Shown here: piece by piece, positions 11,801-26,800 of the stretch | Layout: each line of letters starts with the position of its first letter | Position numbering within the stretch: the stretch's first letter is position 1 | Origin: Siphonodentalium dalli | Taxonomy: Eukaryota > Mollusca > Scaphopoda > Gadilida > Siphonodentaliidae | Assembly (NCBI GenBank): GCA_032622095.1 | Contig: CP136063.1 | Span: 205,767,934-205,831,933 of the forward strand | DNA: 64,000 nt | Direction of reading: 5' to 3' | Position numbers and translations under genes: made by a program | The notes under the pieces: generated by a model | What the model was told of the DNA's origin: nothing | The model's database searches: none | What the model saw: the letters and a program-made list of their open reading frames with translations, nothing else

Positions 11801-14800
11801 GTTCAAAATGAAAATATCAGGTACAGGCCAACGCATTCTTGGACAAAAGGCCACATACAAAGCCTCTTCTATCAAAACAAAATTTTGTAACCCATATTTT
11901 TCATACTGTCTTGACAAAATGCTCTAATAGTTATAAAATTTCTGCATGATTAAATTTTACATTTGATTGAAGTTACAAGAATTCGAGACTCTGTCGATTC
12001 ATTAATCAATTTCAGTCAAAATTAACTATTTCCTATATTTCTCATATATCGTGACCCACGGTAAATGGGTAGATAACACAAAATAGATGTATCATAGAAA
12101 AGTATTCATACAAATGGCTTGGTATTTTGTTTCTTTAGCAACTATCTTGACCAAAGTCTGGGCTGGCTGATACAAAGAGACTTGATCTATCATTATTGAA
12201 TCAGGGTTTTATCCTGTTTTGAAATTCTGATTTGATTTTCAATTAACCCTTTGAGTGCCAGGGGCCGATATTATCGGCCCAAAACCTACACAATAAGTCT
12301 GTTAAATAATATAATAAAATATATTAAAATTGTAAAAAATTGTAAAAAAAAAAAAAAAATAAAAATATTGTTAAGCCAATGCATTCTCTTATATATGCGA
12401 GGCGACCTATGGTCGACTCGCATATATAAGAGAATGCATTGGCACAGGGTATATGGGTTGATACAAAAATCGGACCTGGCACTCAAAGGGTTAAGAAATA
12501 ACTCTTGTTTCGATTAAGGTTATGCACTTATAACCGAAAAGATTGAAGACAAATTCTTTAAAGCATTTATAAAAAATTTGTCTTGAAACTTTTTGGTTAT
12601 AACTCATATCCTTAATCGAAACAAGAGTTATTTCTTATAATTTAATCCGTCATTTCACAAGAAAACAACCATAAGTAGAAGGTATAAGTATAAAAGAAGC
12701 ATAAAACTTTGAGATTATTGCTGTCTAAAAAGACGCAACCAATTTTGAAATTCATATGTACGCTGTCAATCAAACATCCAATTTTCGAGTGATCAAGTGG
12801 TATCATGAATTTGTCGCTTTTGATTGGCTAGTGAACAATGTTCACACACTTATTAACTGGTCACTCCACTGTGGCTGCAGGTGTTCCAGAAATATTTTGC
12901 CTGTGCTGTGACATGAGTTGTTAGTTTCTGAAACTACATTTCTTTGAAAATGTTAGTTTGATCGAGTCTTGTTGCTTTTTCTTGGTACTTATGCACCTAA
13001 GTACTGATGGGTAGTTAGCAGTAAATTTAATGGCAGAGCAGTACTACCTGAAGGATTTTTGATGCAGCATCTTAATCCCCGTTTATATCGCAAAAAGTAT
13101 CGAATAGTTTTCATGTACATTTTAGGCACACAGTATAGGAGGCATGATCATATGGCACGATGCTGCTATGATTGCTTTCATTTCAATATCAGAAGTAATC
13201 AAGAAATATTGATTATTGAGAAATAACTTTAATGGCTAAATGTGTGACAACCTGTGGTTTGATAGTATTCTATGGATTGACAGCTTATGATTAAAATTAT
13301 TTTGAAAAAAAAATAAAAAAAATTGTTCTTTCAGGAGAAGCAAAAAATCTGAAGAGAGTAAGAAAAAATCTCATTCGAGGTCACCTTCACCACCGAAACT
13401 GGAGCGAGAAGGTTCAATGCCCGCGAGAGATCACTCGCCAGATAGTATGAGGTGAGAAACTTAGTCATATCTGTTGATTGTTTATTTTTGGTGTTCTGTG
13501 ATTACAAAGTTATTTTCATTTGTCAGATTTGACTCTTTGTATGACTAAATAATGATCGTTTATTTTTGGTGTTCTGTGACTACAAAGTTATTTTTATTTG
13601 TCAGATTTGACTCTTTGTATGACTAAATAATGATCGTTTATTTTTGTGTTCTGTGACTACAAAGTTATTTTCATTTGTCAGATTTGACTCTTTGTATGAG
13701 TAAACGATGATTGTTTATTTGTGGTGTTCTGTGATTACATATTTATTTAATTTAAATTGATTTAAATTAATTAATAAGTCTCAGTTCACTCACTGCTGGT
13801 TAGTAGTGAATGATCATGAATCTGAACTCTGATGTTACAAACAGTTTGTTTTAATTTTAAGTAGTTACATGGAAATGCATGAAAAATCGCAAGTTTCGCA
13901 ACATGTAAAAATAATTCTGGAATTTTTACAGATATGCGGGAGATAATGGGGGGGAGTCTTCCGTATTTGCTGGAAAGTTCACAATATGTCAATTGAGTGT
14001 CCAGGTAGTGTAAAATAGGTCACTCTGTTTGACACTGTTATCATGACACCTCTTTGATCTCTGCTTAAATCATTTGTGCATGAGCTAAAAATATGAAATA
14101 ATGATGTAATCACTCAAGTCTCTAGTTCAATCTCCACGATAGATGGTGCTCTTCTCTATGATCAGAAGCACCTTGCCTAAGTAACATTGCACATGCCGTT
14201 TGTACTATTCGCTGCTGCTATAAAGTGTGCAACTGTAAATTGGTGTCAAATGTCAGTTAAAAATAAAAAATGTGAAATTTTGGAGGTTTATTATAAGGGT
14301 ATATACACGATGGTAGGCTATATGGTAGGTGTATAAACTATAGGTTATTGGAATGGGAAGCTAGCTTTTAGTTAATATTTGAAATCATATTTACTAAAAC
14401 AGAAACACAACCTAAAAAGCTCTATTCTGTGTAACTATGCGTATGCATGATAGTCACTCTTCACACATTACAAATAGATATGTTAAGAGTTCATGTATGT
14501 TTGTAATGAACGCTCAATAGGTATGGACATGTTGGTAAAAATATACCAACAAAATTTGAACAAACTAATTTTATTTATTTAAAAAAAAAAATTCTTTCTT
14601 TTTTTTGGTCATAACATCAAAAATCAAAATAAAACTTTCAATGCATGTCATTTATTTCAATAAAGTGGTGCCTGAGAATAAAATATTTTGCACTTGGCTT
14701 GGAGAAAACATGGTTATTGTAGTCATTTAAGAGTAATTTTCATTATTTCTTTTTCTAGATCTATGAACTTCATGTTTTGGTAAATTGGGAATCAATATTG

Positions 14801-17800
14801 AATAGTGCTTGCCTTATACCATTTTGGGTCTTAAGCAGTTCATATTATCATTACCTGGTCATATTAGTAATGCCGTTGTATTTTCCTGCAAAATGTCTTA
14901 ACCCTTCCATTACTGGAGCTTCCTGAAATTTTGGGAAAACTCTGTGCCAATGAATTATCTTATATATGTGAGAGAAAAAGCATTGGCCAAACAATATTTA
15001 CCTTTACTTTGTAAGCCAGTGCTTTCTCTTATATATGTGAGGCTCCTTATGGGAGACTCGCATATATAAGTGAATGCACTGGCACAGGATCTTAACTTGA
15101 TGCACCAGCTCAGCTCCTGTCATGAGAGGGTTAATAATTGTGGCTGATTCTGTCAAATATCTTGTTAAAACCCCCTTTTTCTGTTCAATATACAGTGCAC
15201 CACCGGTCGTAGACAAGTCGGCTCGATCAAGGTAAATCCCCCTCAGATACAGTAATGCTCTAAGTAATCGACTCTTTAACCACAGCAGAATTATGGGTAA
15301 CTTTTCAGGATTTAGTCGGTAATATGGCTTGTTGCCATTCATTGGAAAGCTCTCCCCGAGAGCTTTCCGATGAATGGCAACAAGCCATATTTCCGACTAA
15401 ATCCTGAAAAGTTACCCATAATTCTTCTGTGGTTAACCCTTTACCCAACAAACCGGCCAAAACCGGCCAAATAAAGCTTCAACAGCCTAAAATATCTTCG
15501 GTCTGTCTCAATAGAACCATACACATATGGATATCATTGGAACCGGCTCCTTGACCACATTGTGATAGTTACAGTTATGCCCTGTACCAATGCATTCTCT
15601 TATATATGCGAGTCGACCATAGCTCGCCTCGCATATATAAGAGAATGCATTGGCCTAAAAAAAATCTTTTTTTAACACTTTTTACCATTTTTTCTTACAT
15701 TCTTTAACAATTTTATAATTTTTAATGTGTTAAGCCAATGCATTCTCTTATATATGCGAGGCGACCTATGGTCGACTCGCATATATAAGAGAATGCATTG
15801 GCACAGGGCCGTTCTGTTGGGTAAAGGGTTAAGGAGTCGATTACTTAGAGCATTACTGTATACTAAAGCCTGATTATAAGTATTCGATTAAGGATATTGT
15901 CCTCAATAAAATTTGAAATGACCTACTTGATTGTATTTGGGTAAGTGTGTTTTCCCATGATCTAATGGATCTTTCCACAGATGTCAATCAAATAATTATT
16001 AGTAGATATTTTCTACCCATCAGCGACTGAGCCGATCGCTTGCTGAAATGAAAATTTTTGTTCATCCTAATTTTGATATCCGCACATACTTTCAGTGTTA
16101 AATTGCCTATATTCAAACAACTTTTTAATGTAAAATCATAACGTATTTACGCCATGATGTTGGAAATTCATCTATGATTGTAGGACTGTTTTTTTATGAC
16201 ACTTGTCATAATTTTCACAATTAAATGCAAAATGAATGCATGTTCTCAGGTGTATTATAAGGACAAGCGCTGTTAAACTAATTTCTCTAATTTCGCCTTG
16301 TCTCCTAGCAACCGTAAGCTCCTCCCATTAGTGAATATGTGTGGAAAGCTCCATTTGATTTAGCTATATATATATATATATGATGAAGTGATGACTTGTT
16401 GAGCTATAGATATTTTTCACCAGATTATTCTACATCAAATTTAAAAAAAAAAAATTTGCCTACAATCTCAAATCTTCCAAGTGAAACCTCTTGAAAATTA
16501 TTGTTTGAGGTTTAGTATCAGGTCTGAACATTGTCAGAGTGGGTCCTATCATGCCATGACTGTGATCCATGGTATCATGCCATGACTGTGATCCATGGTA
16601 TTAATTTGGCCTTTGTCCCAGTCTTGAACCCTTTCATTTCGTATAGAAAGGGTTAAGAAAGCTCGGAAAAAAGCCTGGTACTTATATTGACCTAAATCAT
16701 TTAGAAAATTATAATCAGGCTATTATAATCAGGCTTGTAAAAACTAACTTTTACCAATCTTTTCAACATTCTCACAACTTAGTAAAACTATCTTTCCTCT
16801 TACAGTAAATTGCTTGCACAAATTAACATTCCTACTTACTAATATTGAGCTATGTGATAATGTATTGCTTTTTATGTGTACCCATACCATAGTATGTACA
16901 CATAGTGTCGACGTCCAGATTGACCACTCGTCGTTTGTCCATCCATCCGTCTGTCCGTAGACACTTTATGCATGGTGCGATAACTCAAACATTTTCTAAC
17001 TGATCAGAACCAAATTTTGTATATGAGTTTCTCAGACCAAAATACAGATCGAGTTCGATTATGGGTTTGATCCGAGTTTTTTTTACGGAGTTATGGCCCC
17101 TTTTATGACTTAGAATTCACACATGCTACGATAACTCCAAAAAATGTTATCTGATCGGAACCAAATTCGGTATCTGAGTTTCTCAGCCCAAAATACATAT
17201 CGAGTTCAGATATGAGTTTGATCAAATTTTTTTTTAGAGTTATGGCCCTTTTTCCAAAAAAAAAATTAAATTAAAAAAAACAAAACATTTAGTTTCAACT
17301 CCTTGCTCAAAAATAACTCTAATTTTTTTAATTATTATTAATAATTACTGAGACTCATTTAAACATCTTGTTTTATTATAATGGACCAAGTCACTGACAG
17401 AAAACTCTATATGGTTTTTATGTGTACCCATACCATGTATGGTACACATAATGCTGATGTCCGGATCAACCATCCGTTGTTCGTCTGTCTGTCCGTCTGT
17501 CCATCTGGCCATCTGTCCGTAGACACTTGCTATCAAAATTTGATTTCTCGAGTATTTTTTATCGGATCGTGTTCAAATTTTATGTAAATGTTTATGATGA
17601 CACACTCCTCACCTGTATAGTTTTTGGTATCGATCGGTTGATCAGTTAAGAAATTATTAACACTTTGCATCCACACATAGGCATGAGCTATCCAATGCTG
17701 TAACCTAAGTATTTTTTGTCCAATTGTGTTCATATTTGATATGTAGGTTTATAATATTTATTAATAGTAAGCTGTGAATTGTTGAAAGTTATGCACTCAT

Positions 17801-20800
17801 GAAAAGGTTGGTGTAAAGATTTAGGAAAATAGCTAATCACTATCGCTAAGGTATGGGTTAAACATCTGCCGATCGTGATCGGCCTCTCATTTTATTTTCC
17901 CATTTCCTTTTACACATGATTGGGGGCCTTCTAAAGATGGCATAAAGTATCTTTTATATATGTGGCGCGTGCATGTCTGATTATACCATAATAAAATGAG
18001 GTAAACTACAGTAATGCCCTAAATAATTGACTCCTTAACCACAGCAGAATTATGGATAATTTTGCAGGATTTAGTTGGAAATATGGCTTGTTGCCATTCA
18101 TCGGAAAGCTCTCCCCGAGATAAACCCGTATTGTGTGTTCAACATCGAACCCCATGATATTTCTGAGAACAACACATAATTTGTTTCTGTATCGTGTAGC
18201 TGCCTTGATTCCGGAATATCATATTGTCGCAGAAGTAAACCCCATGTTATTTTGGGATCCACACAGAAATGTTTCTGTATTGTGTATTTGTCAAACAAAG
18301 GAGAGGAATAAATTCATTTCAATCTGAGTCAAGAGTTTGATATCAGTATTTGTTAATACTTTTGACAATTCAATTTGTGTTCAGTTATTTATGGTGAAAT
18401 CTGTTGTATAAATATCAAACAGTACATGAATTTCAGTTTATTCTTTATGTAGCTCAAAATATAACAAATGCTGAAATATTAGGTTCAAATTTCCTTAGTA
18501 ATTCCTATTGGGGGGAAAAGAAGGGATATGTTGAATTGAATCTACTGTTAAGGTCAATAGATAAAATTGTCATCCCATGTCTGTTCACATAGTATGGGTT
18601 TTTACCTACCCTCAGCCTGCTGTATACCATTCAGCCGTTGGGATACGGCTGGATTTGGGTTGGTAAAAACCCATACTACTTGAACAGACACAGGGTAATT
18701 AATAGTATTCATCGGCTCAACGGATTTGGGTGTGTTTTGTACTTGAAGAAACATTGACTGGATCTCCATCCTAACTATTGCACAAAAATATTCCCGAGTA
18801 ATGTCAAGAATCTTAAAATTGTTTACATTTTTCCTCAACCAGATGTTTGAATTAATGTTAGCGACACTTTGATGATATCTTGTGGCTTCAATTGTTTTTT
18901 GTAATACTTTCCCCCAAACAATAGGGCTGCAACGATTCATCGTGAATTCAATGTATCACGATACATTTTCAAAAGATATGTGTATCGTATCATGTCATGT
19001 ATATCATGATACAGGAAATCAAGTAATGTCTGAAGATGGGCTAGTTTAAAAGCAAAAACTGCAATTATCTCTCAAGTTACATGTATACTATGTATATTTG
19101 ACTCATCTAGCCAACAATTAAACTCCATTTTAGTTTAAAATGAACACTATCTCCAGTTATAAACTTGTTGTTTGTGATAATTCAGGCAGTATTCATTTGG
19201 AAACACTAATTTAGTGTTTCGTCATATGTATCGTATTGTTGATCATGTATCATGATTCGTATCGTATCATAACCAAGTGTATCATTGCAGCCCTACTGAA
19301 CAACCTACCGTGTTCTACGGTTGCAACAATTGTCCTGTCACAGCTTTTGACATTACCCTCAGCCATTTAACAAAGGAAAATAGCTTGCATACTAATATCT
19401 TGCTTTATAGTTGCACTAATTTCCAACCTCTTCACCACAGCTACAGTTTACAATATCACCCGTGACCAAGTGGTCCTGCTAATATGCTATGCTGCTGGTG
19501 GCCCTGCTGAATAGCTATGATGTGGGTAGGGCAAACTGATGCTGTCACGAAAAAGTACCGTTATTTTTTCTAAAGTTGTCATCTTCGCAGTGTTTGGCTA
19601 AAGCGAGTGATTTGAGAAAAAACCAGAACATATATTTTTGAAAAATATAATAATGCCTACACTGGTGTTTATAAAACGAAGTGAATAACTATCTTGATTA
19701 TAGTCAATTTTCAACAACTAATACAACCAGTATTAAAATTATTTCGCAATAAATATGTTTTTGAATGTGATATGCATAATGGCTTTTCCTGTATATGTTC
19801 AGATTATCAGAACACCGCGAAAAATACAAATTAAAAAAATATAATTGTACTATTTGTTAACGGCATCAGTTTGCCCTAACACCATCATAGCAATTCAGCA
19901 GGACCCAACTGCACATTAGCAGGACCACTTGACCAGGGGTGAATATGACTGCTCAACCTTCAAACTCTTGGAAATACACCCATAGGGCCAGGAAAGTACG
20001 TCACCAATCAACTCTCTAACGTAATGTGTTTCTGTTATAAATTTGTTTAACCCTTTGAGTGCCAGGGGCCGATCTTATCGGCCCTAAACCTACACAATAA
20101 GTCTGTTAAAGAATATAATAAAATATATTAAAATTGTACAAAACTGTAAAAAAAAAAAAAAAAATGTTAAGCCAATGCATTCTCTTATATATGCGAGGCG
20201 ACCTATGGTCGACTCGCATATATAAGAGAATGCATTGGCACAGGGTATATGGGTTGATACAAAAATCGGACCTGACACTCAAAGGGTTAAAACATAATAT
20301 AAACGTTTGTCTAATGGGATAATCAAATACATGTGCATGAGTGGTGGAAATTCACAATGCACATTCAAAAGCCAGTAATCATTTATATAACTGAAATTAA
20401 TAAGGAAAATAGGTATCGATTGTGCTCCAATTTGGAACATCAAATGCACCTCAACCATTTAACCCTTTACCCAACAAACCGGCCAAAACCGGCCAAATAA
20501 AGCTTCAACAGCCTAAAATTTCTTCGGTCTGTCTCAATAGAACCATACAAATATGGATATCATTGGAACCGGCTCATTGACCACATTGTGATGGTTACAG
20601 TTATGCCCTGTGCCAATGCATTCTCTTATATATGCGAGTCGACCATAGGTCGCCTCACATATATAAGAGAATGCATTGGCCTAAAAAAAATCTTTTTTAA
20701 ACAAACTTTTTACCATTTTTTCTTACATTCTTTAACAATTTTATAATTTTTAATGTGTTAAGCCAATGCATTCTCTTATATATGCGAGGCGACCTATGGT

Positions 20801-23800
20801 CGACTTGCATATATAAGAGAATGCATTGGCACAGGGCCATTCTGTTGGGTAAAGGGTTAATAGATGTTCATAAAATGCAAAAAATCCCTTTCACTTGTAA
20901 GTACAATAACTCCTGCAACAAATATCTTGCTCATTCACTGTATGAGTTCCAGATAGCAGCTATAGTAATGCCCTAATTAATCGACTCCATAACCACAGCA
21001 GAATTATGGGTAACTTTTCAGGATTTAGTCGGAAATATGGCTTGTTGCCATATTTCCAACTAAATCCTGAAAAGTTACCCATAATTCTGCTGTGGTTATG
21101 GAGTCGATTAATTAGGGCATTACTGTATACAAATGTTTGAAGCAATGATTTAGAGAGTACATTAGTGATGTAGATTCCTGGTCCTGGATGGTGAGGTTGA
21201 AATAAACCATTTTTAAGTGCAGAGCATTTGACAGATATCTGATAATGGATCAAACCTTGACATTTTGTGTCTGTCATTTGCAGAATGAGGTCGCCAGAGG
21301 GTGAATTTAGGGACGCACAGCAGGCTAGCATCACCAGATTCACTCTCAGGTGTCCTCATTCTATTTAGGCCTCAACTTCTGGGAAGTATCCATATAGTCG
21401 CAAAATAACATTGTTTTTAGTTTCTTCTGTTCATTTTCTATATTCCCTTAATTTTAGGATACAATGCATAATTGAGGTGACTAATGGGTCAACATCACCA
21501 TCTTCAAATGGGGAAATTCAATCTGATCCTAGGTCTCCCATAGCAGTTGAAGCCTAAGCAGCATGAGGTTCCCAGATGGTGAATCTGGTGATGCTAGCCC
21601 GCTGTGCAGTATAGCATCACTAAATTCACCCTCTTGGAACCTCAATCTGCAAACAACAGACACACTATTTCAAGGCTTACAATGGATTTTGATCATGTTT
21701 AGGTGCTGCTATAAAAGATGCCAATCAGATCTGACACCATAAAACCTCCATTTGTACTTTTTCTATACCAGAAAATAATAATATTCTAACCATGAGCTTC
21801 CTGAAATTTTGCGAAAACCCTGTGCCATTGCATTCTCTTATATATGCGAGTCGACCATAGGTCACCTCGCATATATAAGAGAATGCATTGGCCTAACATA
21901 TTTTTTTTTTTTTTTTTATAATTGTTAAAAGAATGTAAGAAAAAATAAACAAATGATAATTAGGGGGTTTTGATCAGAGACCAGCCTAGAGTGGGACTTG
22001 GGAAACATCTTCTCACTAAATTGTATCACTTGAACCTATTTTTGTCCAAGGGAGAAGTGACCTCTCTCATATACCAGTATGTGTATGTCCCTATATAGCC
22101 CTGGGAATTAGCCTAGGCAATAGGCAATGCCTAGGTAAAAGCAGAGGCAAAATCGGTTTGCCTAGGCAATTATATTTCCTAGGTAAAACAAGTTCATTGG
22201 GTTACTAAAATTGATTTGTGTCTATCAGAAATAGAACCTCTAGCCAAAATGACTTCCTTAAATCACTCTTTACATGTATTGTCCTACAATTATTTCCATG
22301 GCACTGGGCCATTTACTAGTTACCCGAAATATGGACACTTGTTTTGGAGATGATTTGGAGAATTGCACATACCTGTATGTTGAGTAGTTGCCTGGAAATA
22401 ATGTTCCCCAAAATAACTAAGTAATTCAGGTTATTATTGAATCATATTGATTTGAGATGGCAATATTGTTGCAAAATTGCCTAGGCAAAATCTGTTTTTG
22501 CCTAGGACAATTTCTTTGACCTAGGCAAATATATTGCCTAGGCAAATTTTCCTTAATTCCCAGGGCTGCAGGCTATAGCACATTTAACCCTTTACCCAAC
22601 AGAAGGGCCCTGTGCCAATGCATTCTCTTATATATGCGAGTCGACCATAGGTCGCCTCGCATATATAAGAGAATGCATTGGCTTAACACATTAAAAATTA
22701 TAGAATTGTTAAAGAATGTAAGAAAAAATGGTAAAAAGTGTTAAAAAAAAGATTTTTTTTAGGCCAATGCATTCTCTTATATATGCGAGGCGACCTATGG
22801 TCGACTCGCATATATAAGAGAATGCATTGGCACAGGGCATAACTGTAACTATCACAATGTGGTCAAGGAGCCGGTTCCAATGATATCCATATTTGTATGG
22901 TTCTATTGAGACAGACCGAAGATATTTTAGGCTGTTGAAGCTTTATTTGGCCGGTTTTGGCCGTTTTGTTGGGTAAAGGGTTAAACTGTATTTCTGATGG
23001 TGCCCTTACTCATATACCGTAACTGTTTTATAAATGGGCTTTTGTATTGAATAAATATTTATTGGATCTTAGAACGTTGATGTTGGGGTGTAAATTGAAC
23101 TTTATTGATTTCTCCATTTCTCCCTAATAATCTAATATGGAGACGTGACTTCTCCCAATTTAAATCTCTAGGCTGGTACCTGGTCCCGTTCAAGTCTGAG
23201 TTTTGTCATTTGCAGAATGAGGTCCCTTGAGGGTGAATTTAGTGATGCTATCCCGGCGGGCTAGCATAACCAAATTCACCCTCTGGGGACCTCATTCTGC
23301 ATGGCCTTATCTGCTATGGGAGAATAGACTCAGATTTCCAAATGGTGAATATTGTGATGTACACCCATTGGGAACCTTGATTATGCAGTGTGTCATCTGC
23401 TAGTTTGGGGATATAGAGAAACTAAAGCTATGCAGTATAGCGTCACTAAATTCACCCTCTGGGGACCTCATTCTGCAAATGACAGGCACACTAATCTCAG
23501 GCTTAGTTCTGATGGTCAGATATCAACTTTCAAAAGAGGGAGTTTTATCATGTTTTGAATTTGTTCATGTGGGCAAACATTTCTCTGATTTCGCTGATAA
23601 AGAGCATTCATTCCTCATGTGAACATGTCCCACAATTAATAGAAATTCATCTGCACTTGTATTATCTGTTGGTCTGTCTGTCATCTGCTTTATTACGTGA
23701 ACAAATGAATAATAGACCATTTTGATGTATACTTTTATGAGTGAATGGGAGAATCCTCTCTCAGTATAGAAAGGGTTGAATGTACCCCAGATCTATAATG

Positions 23801-26800
23801 AAGATGTTTATCATCTCATTGCAGATCGAGGAGTCGAAGTAGAAGCAGAAGTCGACACAGGTCACGTCGACCATCTCATAGTCCAAGGTATTCCACCATA
23901 TAGATATAGTGATTTTCGAAAACAACTTTTATCAAATACTAAGTAACTTGATGTTGGCATTTTTAAACAGACATGGCACATTTGAACCCAAAATTATGCA
24001 TGCATAATTTACGTACGAAGAAGATTTCCAAAGAAACTCTTAATTTTGGTAGATATGAGATAATTTCGTTTGTGTCGATTAAAATTTTGTAGACCTTGGA
24101 AGGAAATTCTAAAGCTGTCGTCGCTTTACAACTTTTATGGTCTTACATAATTTTTCTGATTAAAACGATGTATCAGTGCTCTATTCTCTGTGAAGTCACC
24201 ATTGTTAACTCAATTTGTAAAATAACCCCACAGTTAAGTAATCAGACACCTGCTGTTATAATCTGATCAAAGCATTTGCCGAACAAAAGATCGCTAATTA
24301 TATCATATACAATATGAATCTAGTAGACCTGTGCTACATTTGTTAGAGACATGCCCGCGATTCCGTGAATCGCTATAAAATTTATTTTTTCGATGTTTCC
24401 TGTCTTATCTATACATGTATCAGGTCTTTATGTACCATGTTTTTAATTCTTATTATAGCCCCACTCTCGAAGAGGATGGGGGTATACTGGATTGACCTCA
24501 TCCTTCCATCATACCGTCCATCTGTCCATCTGTACATCTATCCCTCCGTTTTTCTGTCCAGCCATCCATCCGTCCATCTGGGCAGATAACTCAAACACCA
24601 GTTGTCGGATCTGAATGAAATTTGGTATGGATGTTCACTACTATGAGGGCATTCAACATAGTGGAGTGTTCAATCAATTTTTCAGGATTTTCCATTTTAG
24701 AGTTATTCATCTTTCTTTATCTAGAAATGTTGATTTTTTTTATCAGTCCGAACAGATATCTCCACCATCGGTTGAGGAATCTCAATGAAATTTGGTTTGG
24801 ATGTTCACTACTATGAGGGCAATCAATTGAGTGTTCAATGTTTTTTTTCCAGTTTTCCCTTCTAGAGTTGTTTATTTTGAAGTGTTGGTTTTTTGTCCAT
24901 CTCTCGGTTTGTATCTACGGATATTAATGAAATTTGGATGTTCACTAATATGATGGCAATCAATTGAGTGTTCAATCTTTTTGTTCTAGTTCTAGTTCTA
25001 GAGTTATTTATCTTTGTTTATATGAAAATGTTGGGGTGTTTTTCCATCGGAGCAGATATAATCATAATTTGTCAGTTCGAATTTGCCACCGTGGGGGATA
25101 TGCCAGCACAGCTAGTGCAACCTCTTGTTTGGCCTATCACAGATTCAAGCATTGAAATAGTGTGTCTGTCATTTGCAGAATGAGGTTCCCAGAGGGTGAA
25201 TTTGGTGATGCTAGCCTGCTATGTGGGGTAGCATCACTAAATTCACCCTCTGGGGACCTCATTCTGCAAATGACAGACACACTATTTCAAGGCTTGCCCA
25301 GATTTTATTTTTTTTGTTAACCCTTCCATTACTGGAGCTTCCTGAAGTTTTGCAAAAAAAACCTGTGCCAATGCATTCTCTTATATATGCCCATCTCACC
25401 TTCGGCGCCTCGCATATATAAAAGAATGCATTGGCCTAACAATATATAACTGAAACTTGTATGCCATTGCATTCTCTTATATATGCAAGGCTCCCTATGG
25501 GAGACTTGCATATATAAGAGAATGCACTGGCACAGGGTATTTAATGCTGCACCAGCGCATCGCCCGCCATGAAAGGGTTAAATACTTGTGATTCATCATT
25601 CTCTGACACCCATAGTCAAATATAGTTCTCTCCCTGTTTAAATTAACTTAGCAAATGTCAGTGATGTCTGTACGGTGATAAGATCTGTTTTAAAGATACG
25701 GGCAGCCTTCCCTGTGGGTATAAGGGTTAAAATAGTCACATCCACTAAAACCACCATTAACAGAAAGAATATTATATAATAGACAGATGTTGTTCTTATA
25801 CCAATTATAAATATCACGTAGATTGCATGTTATTGTCATGTTTGTTATGTAACAAACATAAAAAAGTTACGTTACAAATGTTTACAGATAAACACTCGGA
25901 ACTACCGTATCGTCCAATAGAAATGTTCCGTTGCGCTGTGGAATGTGTAGATAAAATTATTGGCGCAATCAACAATCGCATTCAAATCAGACCAAGTTTT
26001 ATTTTAAATGACCCATTCTACCTGTTGGGAAATGATCAGACAGAAAACGTGTTCTCACAAAGAGATGAATATTTTTCAATAAAGTTAGTATTTTCTCATA
26101 ACCTATATATGGTAATACATACCAAATAAGGAATATTACAATGAGTCATATCGTGAGTTTTAAGTTGTAAGTGCACCAAATTTGGGGTTTTACAACCGAC
26201 ATAAAGCGCACAAATCTAAATAAGGAAATGGCACAACATCGTGACTCATCTTATAAACAATTCATTGCACTTTTTGCAAGAAACTAAACAGTCGACTTTT
26301 ATTTTCTCGGACACAAAACGTGTTTTGTGAATAATTTTGCATCGTATCATCATTATGCTATACTAGTAGTATATTCTTGAGGAAATTATCATAGTTTGAT
26401 TATATTTCTAAAATATAACCTACAACGAAGGCCGCCCGTCCCTTTAAATACTTTTTAAATCACCACACAAATCCAAGAGAAATTGGGAATATAACACTAT
26501 TATAAGTTTTTATCACATAATTAGCCCCTAAACCTAAATAATATCACCAGCAGTTGAGGCCTAAGCAGAATAAGGTTCCCAGACAGCTATCCCAGAGGGT
26601 AAATTTGGTGATGGTAGCTCATGTGGGACATAGTCACTAAATTCACCCTCTGGGGACCTCATTCTGTAAATTACAGAGTTACTATTTGCAACTTGAACAT
26701 TAATTTATCTCTTTACAGTCCAGATGAGAAGCGAGACCTCAAGAAAGCAAACATGTGAGTGAATCCATATCCTAATGGAGATTGTACATTTGTAGCTCCT

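Noticed and set aside
12251-12517. Recurrent short frames with [21 protein letters not shown]
   Set aside because: They appear in every copy of the hairpin core (6.3, 12.4, 20.2, 20.8, 25.4, 27.4, 33.3 kb) on both strands; they are translations of a palindromic repeat.
25827-26129. 100-codon frame in intron 8
   Set aside because: It starts and stops within intron sequence, out of the gene's phase, without recognised similarity.
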